Of a stretch of DNA of 34,158 nt, positions 1 to 9,192 are shown piece after piece. The notes under the pieces were generated by a model. It made no database searches and was not told the DNA's origin. It was given only the letters and a program-made list of their open reading frames with translations. Location: contig JAOZVJ010000003.1 in assembly GCA_029938215.1 (NCBI GenBank), positions 1 to 34,158 on the forward strand. The letters are read 5' to 3'. Origin of the DNA: Arcobacteraceae bacterium (lineage in GTDB: Bacteria > Campylobacterota > Campylobacteria > Campylobacterales > Arcobacteraceae). The position numbers were made by a program, and so were the translations under genes. Position 1 is the stretch's first letter; the number at the start of each line of letters is the position of its first letter.

Positions 1-48
1 TTTGATAGTATATTATAGCATAAATTTCTTAAGTTTGGTTTTATATAG

Positions 49-351
49 CTATATTTCGCCAGACCCATAGTAACTTCTTCCATTTACTGGCTTGCCGTTT
101 TTATACATTATTTCGGACTCTAGCTTACCAGACATATAATAACTTTTTCCTTTTTTAAACTTGCCATCTTTATACATTATTTCGGATTTCAATTTACCAG
201 AACGGTCACATTCTCTAAATAATCCATTTGCAGGTTTTTGTGTTTTAATTTCTAAAAAAATATCATTTTTAAGAACTAAATCTTTGTCACTATAAACTAC
301 GCTCCCTAGCAAGCTTACGCATAAAAGTATATTAATAATAATTATTTTCAC
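49..351 (-). CDS. Small secreted MORN/YwqK-type repeat protein
   Basis: ORF track; N-terminal signal-like segment; repeats SGKLKSEIMYKDGKFKKGKSYYM / SGKLESEIMYKNGKPVNGRSYYG. Confidence 0.6.
   Translation of the reverse strand: MKIIIINILLCVSLLGSVVYSDKDLVLKNDIFLEIKTQKPANGLFRECDRSGKLKSEIMYKDGKFKKGKSYYMSGKLESEIMYKNGKPVNGRSYYGSGEI
101..186. repeat. Tandem 69-bp (23-aa) coding repeat; 17-bp identical core TTATACATTATTTCGGA at 101-117 and 170-186
   Basis: Direct reading of sequence; spacing exactly 69 nt. Confidence 0.8.
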
Positions 352-467
352 AGCTTACCTTTATTATTTTGCCAATTCAAAAATTAAAATTTTGATTAAA
401 AGATGTTAGCACTATTTCGTTAATAAAGTGTTAAAATTAGATATACTATCGCAATAGGAGTTTTCTT

Positions 468-1355
468 ATGTCTGCAAAATACGGTATAAATATTAATCAA
501 ACTACAGAAGAGGCATTTAAAACAATTCTCAATGCTGATTATATTTTATTAAAACATTGGGGAATACTAGCATTAAATGAGAAAGACAATGAAGTAGTAC
601 ACCAAATGCGGGTATGTCTTCGAAAAATGCGTTCTTTATTATCTATTTTTCAGCCAATACTTCCCGAAAAACTATTTAAAAATTTCTTTAATGAGATGCA
701 TTATTTTTCTTCACAACTTGATAAAGCGCGTGATTTTGATGTTTATTTAGAAAATAATTTTTTTCTTGAAAAAAATACAAAAGCACAAAAGTTAATATAT
801 AAACTTATAAAAGCACAACAAAAAAAAGAATACAAAAAAATTAAAATTATAATCAAAAGTACAAGATTGCAAAATTTTTATAATTCACTAGATAAATTAC
901 TTGCAACAAATAGATGGCAAAAATATTTTTCAAGTAAACAAAAAAATGAATTTAATAAAAATATTGTACCGCTTGCTGCAAAAATAATTGAACTATATAA
1001 AAATAACTTAATTTACATGGGAATTAACATTGATAAACTAGATGATAAATCTTTACATAAATTACGAATACAATGTAAAAAACTTCGCTATTCAACAGAA
1101 TTTTTTAAAACACTATTTAATAATGAAATAATTTCACTTACAAATTGTCTTAAAGAGATTCAAGATATTTTGGGGATACTTCATGATGAAACTATAATGA
1201 AAAAAATTCACAAAACCTTATTAAAAAAACATAAAAATAGAAAAATAGAAAAATTTACTCAAAAATTAGAAAAAAAGACAAAAAATAAAAATAAAAAACT
1301 CAAGAAACAACTTGAGTTTTATTGGGGAAATTTTCTTCAAATAAAAAAGTTTTAA
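468..1355 (+). CDS. CHAD domain-containing protein
   Basis: VHQMRVCLRKMRSLLSIFQP and LHKLRIQCKKLRYSTEFF motifs typical of CHAD; Lys-rich C-terminus. Confidence 0.85.
   Translation: MSAKYGININQTTEEAFKTILNADYILLKHWGILALNEKDNEVVHQMRVCLRKMRSLLSIFQPILPEKLFKNFFNEMHYFSSQLDKARDFDVYLENNFFLEKNTKAQKLIYKLIKAQQKKEYKKIKIIIKSTRLQNFYNSLDKLLATNRWQKYFSSKQKNEFNKNIVPLAAKIIELYKNNLIYMGINIDKLDDKSLHKLRIQCKKLRYSTEFFKTLFNNEIISLTNCLKEIQDILGILHDETIMKKIHKTLLKKHKNRKIEKFTQKLEKKTKNKNKKLKKQLEFYWGNFLQIKKF
1281..1320 (-). terminator. Intrinsic terminator for leftward operon, inside the 3' end of the CHAD ORF
   Basis: 10-bp stem AAAACTCAAG/CTTGAGTTTT (1295-1304, 1311-1320), 6-nt loop; minus-strand read continues as TTTTTTATTTTTATTTTT. 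Confidence 0.65.
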
Positions 1356-1717
1356 TCCAGCTTATTTTCTTCACTTTTTGTAGTTTTAGAAATATCTATT
1401 TTTTTACCATTTTCTATAGTTCTATTTCTAACTATTTTTGTTATTCTCTCACTCAATGTACTACTTTTTGCATAAAGTACAGCCACAAGCAAAAGCAAGA
1501 TAGCATTTGAAAGATACAAAATCAAATCTGTACCTTTTCCTATGCCAAAATATTGAGCTATTTCATCTGTTTGAGCAGGAAAGATAATAAAATAAATACC
1601 AATAGAAAATAAAACCAATAAAACAAATTTATTTGTATCTCTGAATTTTTGAGAATGAGCCAAAAATAAAAATGTAAAACCTACTAAAAAAACTAATAAA
1701 AATTTTATAAATATCAT
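1352..1717 (-). CDS. DUF2304 family membrane protein
   Basis: Short multi-TM protein, next to a GT2 as is typical of DUF2304. Confidence 0.7.
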   Translation of the reverse strand: MIFIKFLLVFLVGFTFLFLAHSQKFRDTNKFVLLVLFSIGIYFIIFPAQTDEIAQYFGIGKGTDLILYLSNAILLLLVAVLYAKSSTLSERITKIVRNRTIENGKKIDISKTTKSEENKLD

Positions 1718-2406
1718 ACTCTCAACCTTTTAAATAAAATTTCTAAAATAATATTTAAACTATTTAATAATTTTTGACCTTTTTGTTTGGTGTATTCATT
1801 GTATAAAATCGCACAAGGAATTTCTTTATATTTTAAATTATTATTTTTTATAACATCTATTACCTCAGACGCATGTGCCATTCTATTTTGTGTAATATTA
1901 AACTTTTTATTTGATATTTTTATCATTCTAAAACCGTTGTGCGTGTCTGTTAATTTAATTCCAGAAATTATCCAAGTAAATATAATCGCCATTTTTAAAA
2001 CGATTTTTTTTATAAAAGATATATTTTGTGCATTTCCTAAAAATCTAGAACCAAGAACTATATCATATTTGCCTTTTTTCATAGTTTCTTCAAAAAGTTT
2101 TATATCTTTTGGATTATGCTGACCATCACTATCTATGGTTACCGCATATCTCAATCCAAGTTTTCTAGCAAACTCAATACCAGTTTGAAGTGCCGCACCC
2201 TGCCCCATATTTATCTCATGAGTTAATAAATAAATACCATCGATTTGCTCCAAAATTTCACCGCTATTGTCTGTTGAACAATCATTAACTATTATTATTG
2301 TGTCTTTTGGTCTTTCTTTTTTTAAGCTATGCAAAAAATCTTTAATTACTTTTTTCTCATTAAACACTGGCACTACAATAGCTATATCATTAGTCACTTT
2401 GCACAT
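1714..2406 (-). CDS. Glycosyltransferase family 2 (dolichyl/undecaprenyl-phosphate sugar synthase-like)
   Basis: IAIVVPVFNEKKVI...VNDCSTDNSGEIL...TIDSDGQHNPKDI. Confidence 0.9.
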   Translation of the reverse strand: MCKVTNDIAIVVPVFNEKKVIKDFLHSLKKERPKDTIIIVNDCSTDNSGEILEQIDGIYLLTHEINMGQGAALQTGIEFARKLGLRYAVTIDSDGQHNPKDIKLFEETMKKGKYDIVLGSRFLGNAQNISFIKKIVLKMAIIFTWIISGIKLTDTHNGFRMIKISNKKFNITQNRMAHASEVIDVIKNNNLKYKEIPCAILYNEYTKQKGQKLLNSLNIILEILFKRLRV

Positions 2407-3220
2407 CCTTAATATTCTGCAATATTTTATCTATTTTATTATATGATTTTGATGTTGCAACAGTTGCCAAGAAATAATCTCTATTTATTTTAATTTTATC
2501 CAAAAAATATTTTGCTAAATTTGTATCAAGTAATTCATAAGGATGTATATAAAATACAGGCTTTATATTATTTTCTATCGCTTTTCTAAAAAAATAATTT
2601 AAAACAGTAAGTGGCAACACTCTTAAATAAAAACCGCCACTAAAGGGTAAAGTCATCTTTGGTATTGGTATCTCCGCTACAATGCCTTTTTTGGTTTCCA
2701 TTGAAAATGGATTTTTTTTATCGGTACTATGTCCATACATATATGTTTTAAATGGAAAATATGAAGATGAATATTCATAACCCGTTTTGGCAATTTGCTC
2801 ATAATATTTTTCATCATGCGGTATAGACCAGCTAGGACTTCTATAGCCTTTAACCTCATCTGATATCGTATCTTCTAATATTTTTTTTGATAATGTAATT
2901 GATTCGGTCCATTGTTCAAATGTTTGATTATATACAAGATGATGCTCATAACCATGAGAAGCTATTTCATGACCTGCTTGATATATTCTTTTTACGATGT
3001 TAGGATATTTTTGGGCAAAAGAACCAAGTACAAAAATTGTAGATTTTATATTATATTTATCACAAAGCAAAAGCCAATTATCTATGATTTCATTATAATC
3101 AATTTTAAAATTTGCTATTTTTATTAAATTAAAATTTGCATCTTCAAATTCTTCCAAATCAAGTGTTAGCCATACTTTATTGTCTTTATAATTATTTGGG
3201 ATTTTATCTTTGATTGGCAT
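2390..3220 (-). CDS. Polysaccharide deacetylase (NodB homology, DUF3473-like/XrtA-associated type)
   Basis: LTLDLEEFED, STIFVLGSFAQKYP, HEIASHGYEHH, GYRSPSWSI, FYIHPYEL. Confidence 0.88.
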   Translation of the reverse strand: MPIKDKIPNNYKDNKVWLTLDLEEFEDANFNLIKIANFKIDYNEIIDNWLLLCDKYNIKSTIFVLGSFAQKYPNIVKRIYQAGHEIASHGYEHHLVYNQTFEQWTESITLSKKILEDTISDEVKGYRSPSWSIPHDEKYYEQIAKTGYEYSSSYFPFKTYMYGHSTDKKNPFSMETKKGIVAEIPIPKMTLPFSGGFYLRVLPLTVLNYFFRKAIENNIKPVFYIHPYELLDTNLAKYFLDKIKINRDYFLATVATSKSYNKIDKILQNIKDVQSD

Positions 3221-4139
3221 TTTGCAATTCCTTAAAGCTTATTTTTTTATTTGAAATTACTATAACACCACCTATTATTGATGGTAATATTTGCATAATA
3301 TGCAATAATACAGATGCTGCTATTGCACTTTCTTTATCTATACCATACATAGTCAAAATATAAATCACACCCATATGAAAAGTTCCTATCCCTGCTGGTG
3401 TTATAGGTATCGCTTTACCAATAGCAGAAGCTAAATACACTACAAAACATTGCGTCAATGTCAAATCAAAATTAGCAACATATTTTAAAAAAGCAATAAA
3501 AAATGTCGCATTTACAACCCATACTAACAAAGTATAAATTGTCGCATCTATTAAAATTTTTATTTTCAAAATTGAATGTATATTTTTAACTATTTTTTTT
3601 AGATAAATTCTAATAAACTTATGAGGTAAAAATGTCAAAATTCTCATCAATTTTTGTCTTTTATATTTTACCATATAAAAAAACAATAATGATAAAAATA
3701 TAATAGCAATTGGTATAGACAATGATAATTGAGATGTAAAAAATAATTCTACTCCCAAGATTGTGGCTATTGCCAAAATTATTATATCTAAGCCTCTATC
3801 AAGCGTAAATACTGCTATATTAAAATTATATGAGATGTTGAAAAATTTCTTTAAATAAAAAAATCTTGATAATTCTCCGATTCTCCCTGGTAAAATCACA
3901 TTTAATAATGATACCAAAAAATATGATTCCAAAGATGGTATAAACTTGCATTTATTTTGTGAAAGCAATGTCCATCTAAGTGCCATAAATATATCACTTA
4001 ATAATGAATAAATTATTATAAAAAAGGTAACCACATAATCAATATTTTTGAACGCATCAAAAACTAATTGCATTTGTATATTATAAAATATATACACAGC
4101 TATAATAACAATAATAAAAAATTTTATAAAAAAGTTTAT
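3204..4139 (-). CDS. UPF0104 / lysylphosphatidylglycerol synthase TM-domain flippase-like protein; track start 4097 (GTG), likely real start at ATA 4139
   Basis: Multi-TM, ALRWTLL, LPGRIGELSRFFYL, TPAGIGTFHMG motifs; reading frame stays open upstream to 4139 with SD GGA 6 nt before. Confidence 0.75.
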   Translation of the reverse strand: MNFFIKFFIIVIIAVYIFYNIQMQLVFDAFKNIDYVVTFFIIIYSLLSDIFMALRWTLLSQNKCKFIPSLESYFLVSLLNVILPGRIGELSRFFYLKKFFNISYNFNIAVFTLDRGLDIIILAIATILGVELFFTSQLSLSIPIAIIFLSLLFFYMVKYKRQKLMRILTFLPHKFIRIYLKKIVKNIHSILKIKILIDATIYTLLVWVVNATFFIAFLKYVANFDLTLTQCFVVYLASAIGKAIPITPAGIGTFHMGVIYILTMYGIDKESAIAASVLLHIMQILPSIIGGVIVISNKKISFKELQNANQR

Positions 4140-4153
4140 TTTGTATCCTTTAT

Positions 4154-5056
4154 TTAATAATCAGGCAAATATCTTATTAAAAAATTACCTAATTTATTTG
4201 CTATTTTAAATGGAATAAATTTCCATAAAAAAGAAGCTAATTTATATTTTGAATAAATATTATTTTGTTTTTGATTTGATAAAATATCTATTTTTAAAGG
4301 TTTTGCTCCAAATTGTGCCTTAAATTTATGATTGCTAGAATCATACGCAGATCTTCCAAAATCAAAAACTTTTTTCTTTCTCTTCTCTGATGCTTCTTTA
4401 ATAGCCTCGACAAATACCACATATCCTGCATTTAAAGTTGAATAATTTTTATCTCTTCCTCCCCATCCATACCAAGCAATTTCATCATCATACAATACAC
4501 ATATCGCATAAATAGGTTTTTGTTCTTTATAGTAAATTATATATTCTATATCTTTTTTCATATGTTTAGGTAAGTATTGAAAAAATCTAATAGAATGTGC
4601 TGGGCTTCCGTGTTCGTGCATTGTTTTAGAATATAGTTGATAAAAATCAATCATTAAATTATGTCTATTACCTTTTTCTATTACAAAATCTTCTTTATAT
4701 GCTTTTTTAATCTTATTTCTACATCTTGAAGTAATTTGATTTTGTAAAATTTCTTCATAATTATTTGAAGAAATATCTGTTCTCAAAGTTACTGTATCAT
4801 TTTTTTTAAAATCTTTATAATTTGGATTTAAAACTTTTATTAAATAATCAAAATCTTTAGCTTTTTTTATTAATTCATCTTTATTTTCATATTTGACATC
4901 TGTATAACTAAGAACTGGTATATAAGAGATCATAGAAGTAAATTTTGAAATAGCCGATACTATATAAAATTCTTCGTACATATCATAATATAAATATTCT
5001 CTAATTACTCCATTAAAAATTTCCATAAAGTCTTTGCTAAATGGTTTTTGAAGCAT
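4154..5056 (-). CDS. FemAB-like GNAT acyl/aminoacyltransferase (XrtA/PEP-CTERM-associated type)
   Basis: WYGWGGRDKNYSTLNAGYVVFVEAIKEA...VFDFGRSAYDSSNHKFKAQFGAKPL signature. Confidence 0.82.
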   Translation of the reverse strand: MLQKPFSKDFMEIFNGVIREYLYYDMYEEFYIVSAISKFTSMISYIPVLSYTDVKYENKDELIKKAKDFDYLIKVLNPNYKDFKKNDTVTLRTDISSNNYEEILQNQITSRCRNKIKKAYKEDFVIEKGNRHNLMIDFYQLYSKTMHEHGSPAHSIRFFQYLPKHMKKDIEYIIYYKEQKPIYAICVLYDDEIAWYGWGGRDKNYSTLNAGYVVFVEAIKEASEKRKKKVFDFGRSAYDSSNHKFKAQFGAKPLKIDILSNQKQNNIYSKYKLASFLWKFIPFKIANKLGNFLIRYLPDY

Positions 5057-6077
5057 ATCTTTTTTCCCACTCGTAAGAACTTTTACATATTAAATCCAAA
5101 TCATTATACTTTGGTGTCCAGCCCATTTTATTTTTTATTTTTGTATTATTAGAAACTACATTTACAGGATCGCCTGCTCTTCTTGATGAAATATTAACTT
5201 TAAAATCTTCTTTTGTAACTTTTTTCATACTACTTATAGCTTCTTTTACACTAAAGCCATTTGAATATCCAACATTAAAAATATCACTTGAATTGTTATT
5301 TAAATAATCAATAGCTTTTATATGAGCATCTGCTAAATCATCTACATGTATATAATCCCTTATTTGGGTTCCATCAAAAGTATCATAATCATCTCCAAAA
5401 ATATCCATTTTTTCTATTTTTTTAGTAGCACATAAAGAAGCAATTTTTATTAAATTTGTAGCATTTGGAAAAGACTGTCCAATTCTTGGTGTCAAATTAT
5501 TACCTACATAATTTATATCAGCACCTGCAACATTAAAATATCTAAATATCACATATTTAAAATCATCATTTACAGTTGCCACATCTTTTATAATATTTTC
5601 GCTCATAAGTTTACTCATACCATAAGGATTTATTGGATTTGTTTGAAAATTTTCATCTATTCCATCTTCTGGTATTTTATCTGGTTCTCCATATACAGCA
5701 GCCGATGAACTAAAAATAATTTTTTTTACTTTCATATCTACAGCAATTTTAATAAGATTGATTGTGTTTACAGTATTATTTATATAATAATCTATTGGAT
5801 TTTTTATAGATTCTGGCACTATAATTTTAGCTGCAAAATGCATAATAGTATCTATATTGTTATCTTTTAAAATAGATTTTACTTTATCTAATTCTTTTAA
5901 ATCCAATTTTATAAATTTAAAATCTCTTATTAATTTTAAAGTTTTTATTGTTTTTAGATTACCAGTACTTAGATTATCAACTATTATAATATTATGTTTT
6001 GTTGTTTCTAATAACTGTTTTACTGCATGACTTCCAATATAACCAGCACCTCCAGTAACTAATATATTATTTTTCAT
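5037..6077 (-). CDS. galE: UDP-glucose 4-epimerase
   Basis: VTGGAGYIGSHAVKQL, DNLSTGN, SSSAAVYGEP, NPYGMSKLMSE, RYFNVAGAD, RDYIHVDDLADAH. Confidence 0.95.
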   Translation of the reverse strand: MKNNILVTGGAGYIGSHAVKQLLETTKHNIIIVDNLSTGNLKTIKTLKLIRDFKFIKLDLKELDKVKSILKDNNIDTIMHFAAKIIVPESIKNPIDYYINNTVNTINLIKIAVDMKVKKIIFSSSAAVYGEPDKIPEDGIDENFQTNPINPYGMSKLMSENIIKDVATVNDDFKYVIFRYFNVAGADINYVGNNLTPRIGQSFPNATNLIKIASLCATKKIEKMDIFGDDYDTFDGTQIRDYIHVDDLADAHIKAIDYLNNNSSDIFNVGYSNGFSVKEAISSMKKVTKEDFKVNISSRRAGDPVNVVSNNTKIKNKMGWTPKYNDLDLICKSSYEWEKRYASKTI

Positions 6078-6106
6078 AAAACAATTATCCTTTTTTATAT
6101 ATTATT

Positions 6107-7090
6107 TTAATTATCTGATTTTATCTTAATTTTTTTATCTTTTATCTCAAAATCTTTTTTAATAGAATTTTGTTCTTTTTTTGTTATAGATATACTTACC
6201 AATGCTTTTATATCTGGTTGCAATTTAAAATCTTTATTATCAAGTTCTATTTCTATAATCATTCTTCCAAATTGTGGATCAACTACTGGTATAATTCTGC
6301 TAATTTGTGATTTAATATCAATTCTAGGAGTAGTAAGAAATTTTATATTTACATCTTGACCAATTTTAACATAAGATAAAAGTCCTGATGCCAAACCAGC
6401 TTTTACTATGACTTTATTTATATTTATAATTTTTCCAACTTTTTCATTTTCACCTATAACTTGACCTTTATGTGCTATAAGTTTTGTAACAAAACCTTCA
6501 GTTCCAGCTTTTATAACAGCTTTTTTATAAATATTTTTTGCTTCTTCTAAATCAAATTCTAATAATTTTAATTCTGAATTTATAAATGATATTTGCGTAT
6601 GCTTATTTCCATATTGTTCCATACTTGAAGCATAATTATTTTGTGCTTCAAGTAATTCTGATAAAGAAGCTGCTCCAACATTATATAAATATGTAATATT
6701 TTTTAAAATCTCTTTATTGTTATTTAAAATAGTATTATTTTGAGATACTTTTATACCTTTTGATTCTATTTTCTTTTGTGATATTTGTGCTTTTATTTTA
6801 TTAATTTTTATTTGTAAAGGATTTCTATTATATTTTATGATTTCAGAATCTTTTTTTACTAACATTCCATTCTTTATAAGTATATTACTTAATTCTCCAG
6901 CTACAGGAGCAATTATATTTGCTTCAACTTTTGGAAAAACCATTCCTTCTAATTCAATTTTTATTTCATCTGCACCCTCTTTTAATTGTTCATCCTCTAA
7001 AGGTCGTGCGCAAGAAGTTAAAAAAAGAATTACAAAAAACAAAATAAAAGAATAATCTACAAATTTTTTCATTTTTTTTACCAAATCCAT
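6107..7090 (-). CDS. HlyD-family periplasmic adaptor-like lipoprotein
   Basis: Lipobox FLTSC; biotinyl-lipoyl-like IIAPVAGELSNILIKNGMLVKKDSEI; coiled-coil hairpin; start may be internal Met (MKKFVD). Confidence 0.78.
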   Translation of the reverse strand: MDLVKKMKKFVDYSFILFFVILFLTSCARPLEDEQLKEGADEIKIELEGMVFPKVEANIIAPVAGELSNILIKNGMLVKKDSEIIKYNRNPLQIKINKIKAQISQKKIESKGIKVSQNNTILNNNKEILKNITYLYNVGAASLSELLEAQNNYASSMEQYGNKHTQISFINSELKLLEFDLEEAKNIYKKAVIKAGTEGFVTKLIAHKGQVIGENEKVGKIININKVIVKAGLASGLLSYVKIGQDVNIKFLTTPRIDIKSQISRIIPVVDPQFGRMIIEIELDNKDFKLQPDIKALVSISITKKEQNSIKKDFEIKDKKIKIKSDN

Positions 7091-7171
7091 TAATTTTTTA
7101 TAAAATATTATACTACTTTAAAATTAACTTGTTATTATACTATTTCAATAAATTATTTATAAGGTTGGTTT

Positions 7172-7843
7172 ATGCAAATAACTTTAATGCAACATACATC
7201 ATTAGAAATCTGTGCTCATGCTATTAGAACTTGTTGGCAAAGTTTTGAAAATAGTGATAATGGTGATATAAAAGATAAAGAATTAATCAATAGAGTTGGA
7301 AATAAATTTAAACATAGCTCAACTTTAGAACATCTAACTTATACTTTTTATATATCTGGAATTAGTCGTGCTTTACTACAAGAATTGGCAAGACATAGAA
7401 TGGCAAGTCCAAGTGTTAAATCTACAAGATATACTTTAAAAGAATTAAAAGATGAAGATTCTTTCACAGATGGCTTAAGTGCTGCAGAATTAATAAATAA
7501 ATATAAAAATCCAACAGAAGTTTATGCTGATAAACATATGATAAGAGCAAATAAATATCTTGTATTTACAGATGTTTTAAGTGTTGATTTTTCATCTGTT
7601 ATTGCTTTGGAAAATTTAAGATTAATACTACTTGATGGTATAGGAAATGATAAAGCAAAATATTGTCTTCCAGAGAGTTATAAAACAGAACTTACATGGA
7701 CAATCAACGCTAGAAGTTTACAAAATTTTATAAATTTAAGAAGTTCAAAATCTGCACTTTGGGAAATAAGAAATTTATCAAAAGAATTATTTAATAATTT
7801 ACCAAAAGAACATCAATATCTTTTTGACCAATTTATTAATTAA
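7172..7843 (+). CDS. thyX: FAD-dependent thymidylate synthase
   Basis: ThyX motif RHRMASPSVKSTRY. Confidence 0.95.
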   Translation: MQITLMQHTSLEICAHAIRTCWQSFENSDNGDIKDKELINRVGNKFKHSSTLEHLTYTFYISGISRALLQELARHRMASPSVKSTRYTLKELKDEDSFTDGLSAAELINKYKNPTEVYADKHMIRANKYLVFTDVLSVDFSSVIALENLRLILLDGIGNDKAKYCLPESYKTELTWTINARSLQNFINLRSSKSALWEIRNLSKELFNNLPKEHQYLFDQFIN

Positions 7844-8045
7844 TTTCTATTTTTATATTATAATCTTTATCTACAGAATATTCTATATCGTTATCGTTAA
7901 GTTTTTCTGTAATTTCTAACAATTCACCTATAGCATAAGTAGAATCATGAGAATTATAAAAAATACCATCATCATTTAAATCATAATAAAATAAATTTCC
8001 AAAATAAATTTTTTTTAAATCTTCAAGATTTATCGTATTTTTCAA
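7836..8045 (-). CDS. Hypothetical small acidic protein overlapping the response regulator (track ORF 7836..8093; TTG start at 8045 plausible)
   Basis: Open frame LKNTINLEDLKKIYFGNLFYYDLNDDG...; overlaps RR 3' end. Confidence 0.5.
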   Translation of the reverse strand: MKNTINLEDLKKIYFGNLFYYDLNDDGIFYNSHDSTYAIGELLEITEKLNDNDIEYSVDKDYNIKIEIN

Positions 8046-8673
8046 TCCTATAACCTTTCGATACATGATTTCTAATAATATCACAAGGAACACTTTTTCT
8101 AAGTTTAGAAATAAGTTGCCTTACATATCCATTTCCTACTGTTTCTCCCCAAACATAATCTTCAATATGTTCAGTATATACAGTTTTACCAATATTATTT
8201 ATAAGTATATATAAAAGTAAAGTTTCTTTTTTTGTTAGCATTACCATTTTATCTTTATGAAATAATAACTTTTTTACTGGATTATAAATGCATTCTTTAC
8301 TTAAATGTATTATTTGTGATGATTGCAATAATTCACGATTTATTTTTAAAAGAACTTCTCTTACATCAAACGGTTTTTTTATATAATCATCGCAACCTAA
8401 ATCATATGCTTTAATTATTGTATCAATATCTATACAACCACTTATAACAAAAATTTTATTATTACTATCAATTAATTTAATTTGTTTTATTAATTCCAAA
8501 CCACCCATATTTGGTAAACCAATATCAATTAAAAAAATATCAAAATCAGCAGATATATTTTCAAAAGCTTTTATTCCATCTGTGAAAGAAAAAACTTTAT
8601 AACCTGTAAGTTCTAATGTTTTTGTAACAATTTTATTTAATTCTTTATCATCTTCAACTAAAAATATTTTCAT
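8023..8673 (-). CDS. OmpR/PhoB-type response regulator
   Basis: Receiver FDIFLIDIGLPNMGG...; winged helix GNGYVRQLISKLRKSV...VSKGYRIEK. Confidence 0.92.
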   Translation of the reverse strand: MKIFLVEDDKELNKIVTKTLELTGYKVFSFTDGIKAFENISADFDIFLIDIGLPNMGGLELIKQIKLIDSNNKIFVISGCIDIDTIIKAYDLGCDDYIKKPFDVREVLLKINRELLQSSQIIHLSKECIYNPVKKLLFHKDKMVMLTKKETLLLYILINNIGKTVYTEHIEDYVWGETVGNGYVRQLISKLRKSVPCDIIRNHVSKGYRIEKYDKS

Positions 8674-8721
8674 AATCTAATTATATTAAAATTTCTGTAT
8701 AAAAAATGTAACTTTTTATAT

Positions 8722-9192
8722 TTAATAATTTTTTTGTTGACTATGTATAAAAGCTACGGCAATAGCATCAGTTATATCTAGAGGTTTTATTTCTTTTTTT
8801 ATATTTAAAAGTCTTTTTACCATAAAAGCCACTTGTTCTTTTTTTGCTTTTCCATTTCCAGTAACCGCTTTTTTAACTTGCAATGGTGTATATTCACTAA
8901 AATTTCCTATCTCTTGAAGTATCTTAAGACTTAATGCTCCTCTAAATTGAGCTAATTTAATTACAGTTTTTGGATTATGAGCAAAAAACATATCTTCAAT
9001 GGCTACTTCATTTATAATATGGTTACCTAATATTAAATCAATTCCTTCTACTAATTCTAAAATTTGTTCTTGTAATATTCTACTTTTTATTTTAATTAAA
9101 CCAGCTTCAATTAATTTTGGTTTTTTATTAACTATTTCTAAAATTGCATATCCACAATTTATAGTTCCAGGGTCAATTCCTAATATTTTCAC
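8722..9192 (-). CDS. ruvC: Holliday junction resolvase RuvC
   Basis: [53 protein letters not shown]. Confidence 0.96.
   Translation of the reverse strand: MKILGIDPGTINCGYAILEIVNKKPKLIEAGLIKIKSRILQEQILELVEGIDLILGNHIINEVAIEDMFFAHNPKTVIKLAQFRGALSLKILQEIGNFSEYTPLQVKKAVTGNGKAKKEQVAFMVKRLLNIKKEIKPLDITDAIAVAFIHSQQKNY

Noticed and set aside
1322-2122. Plus-strand ORFs 1322..1510 and 1787..2122
   Set aside because: Antisense to DUF2304 and GT2; no RBS or domain, Phe/Ile/Ser-rich shadow composition.
8023-8673. Response regulator as the origin-binding HP1021 orthologue
   Set aside because: It has a canonical receiver aspartate and OmpR-type winged helix, whereas HP1021 is an atypical receiver protein; proximity to oriC is not sufficient.
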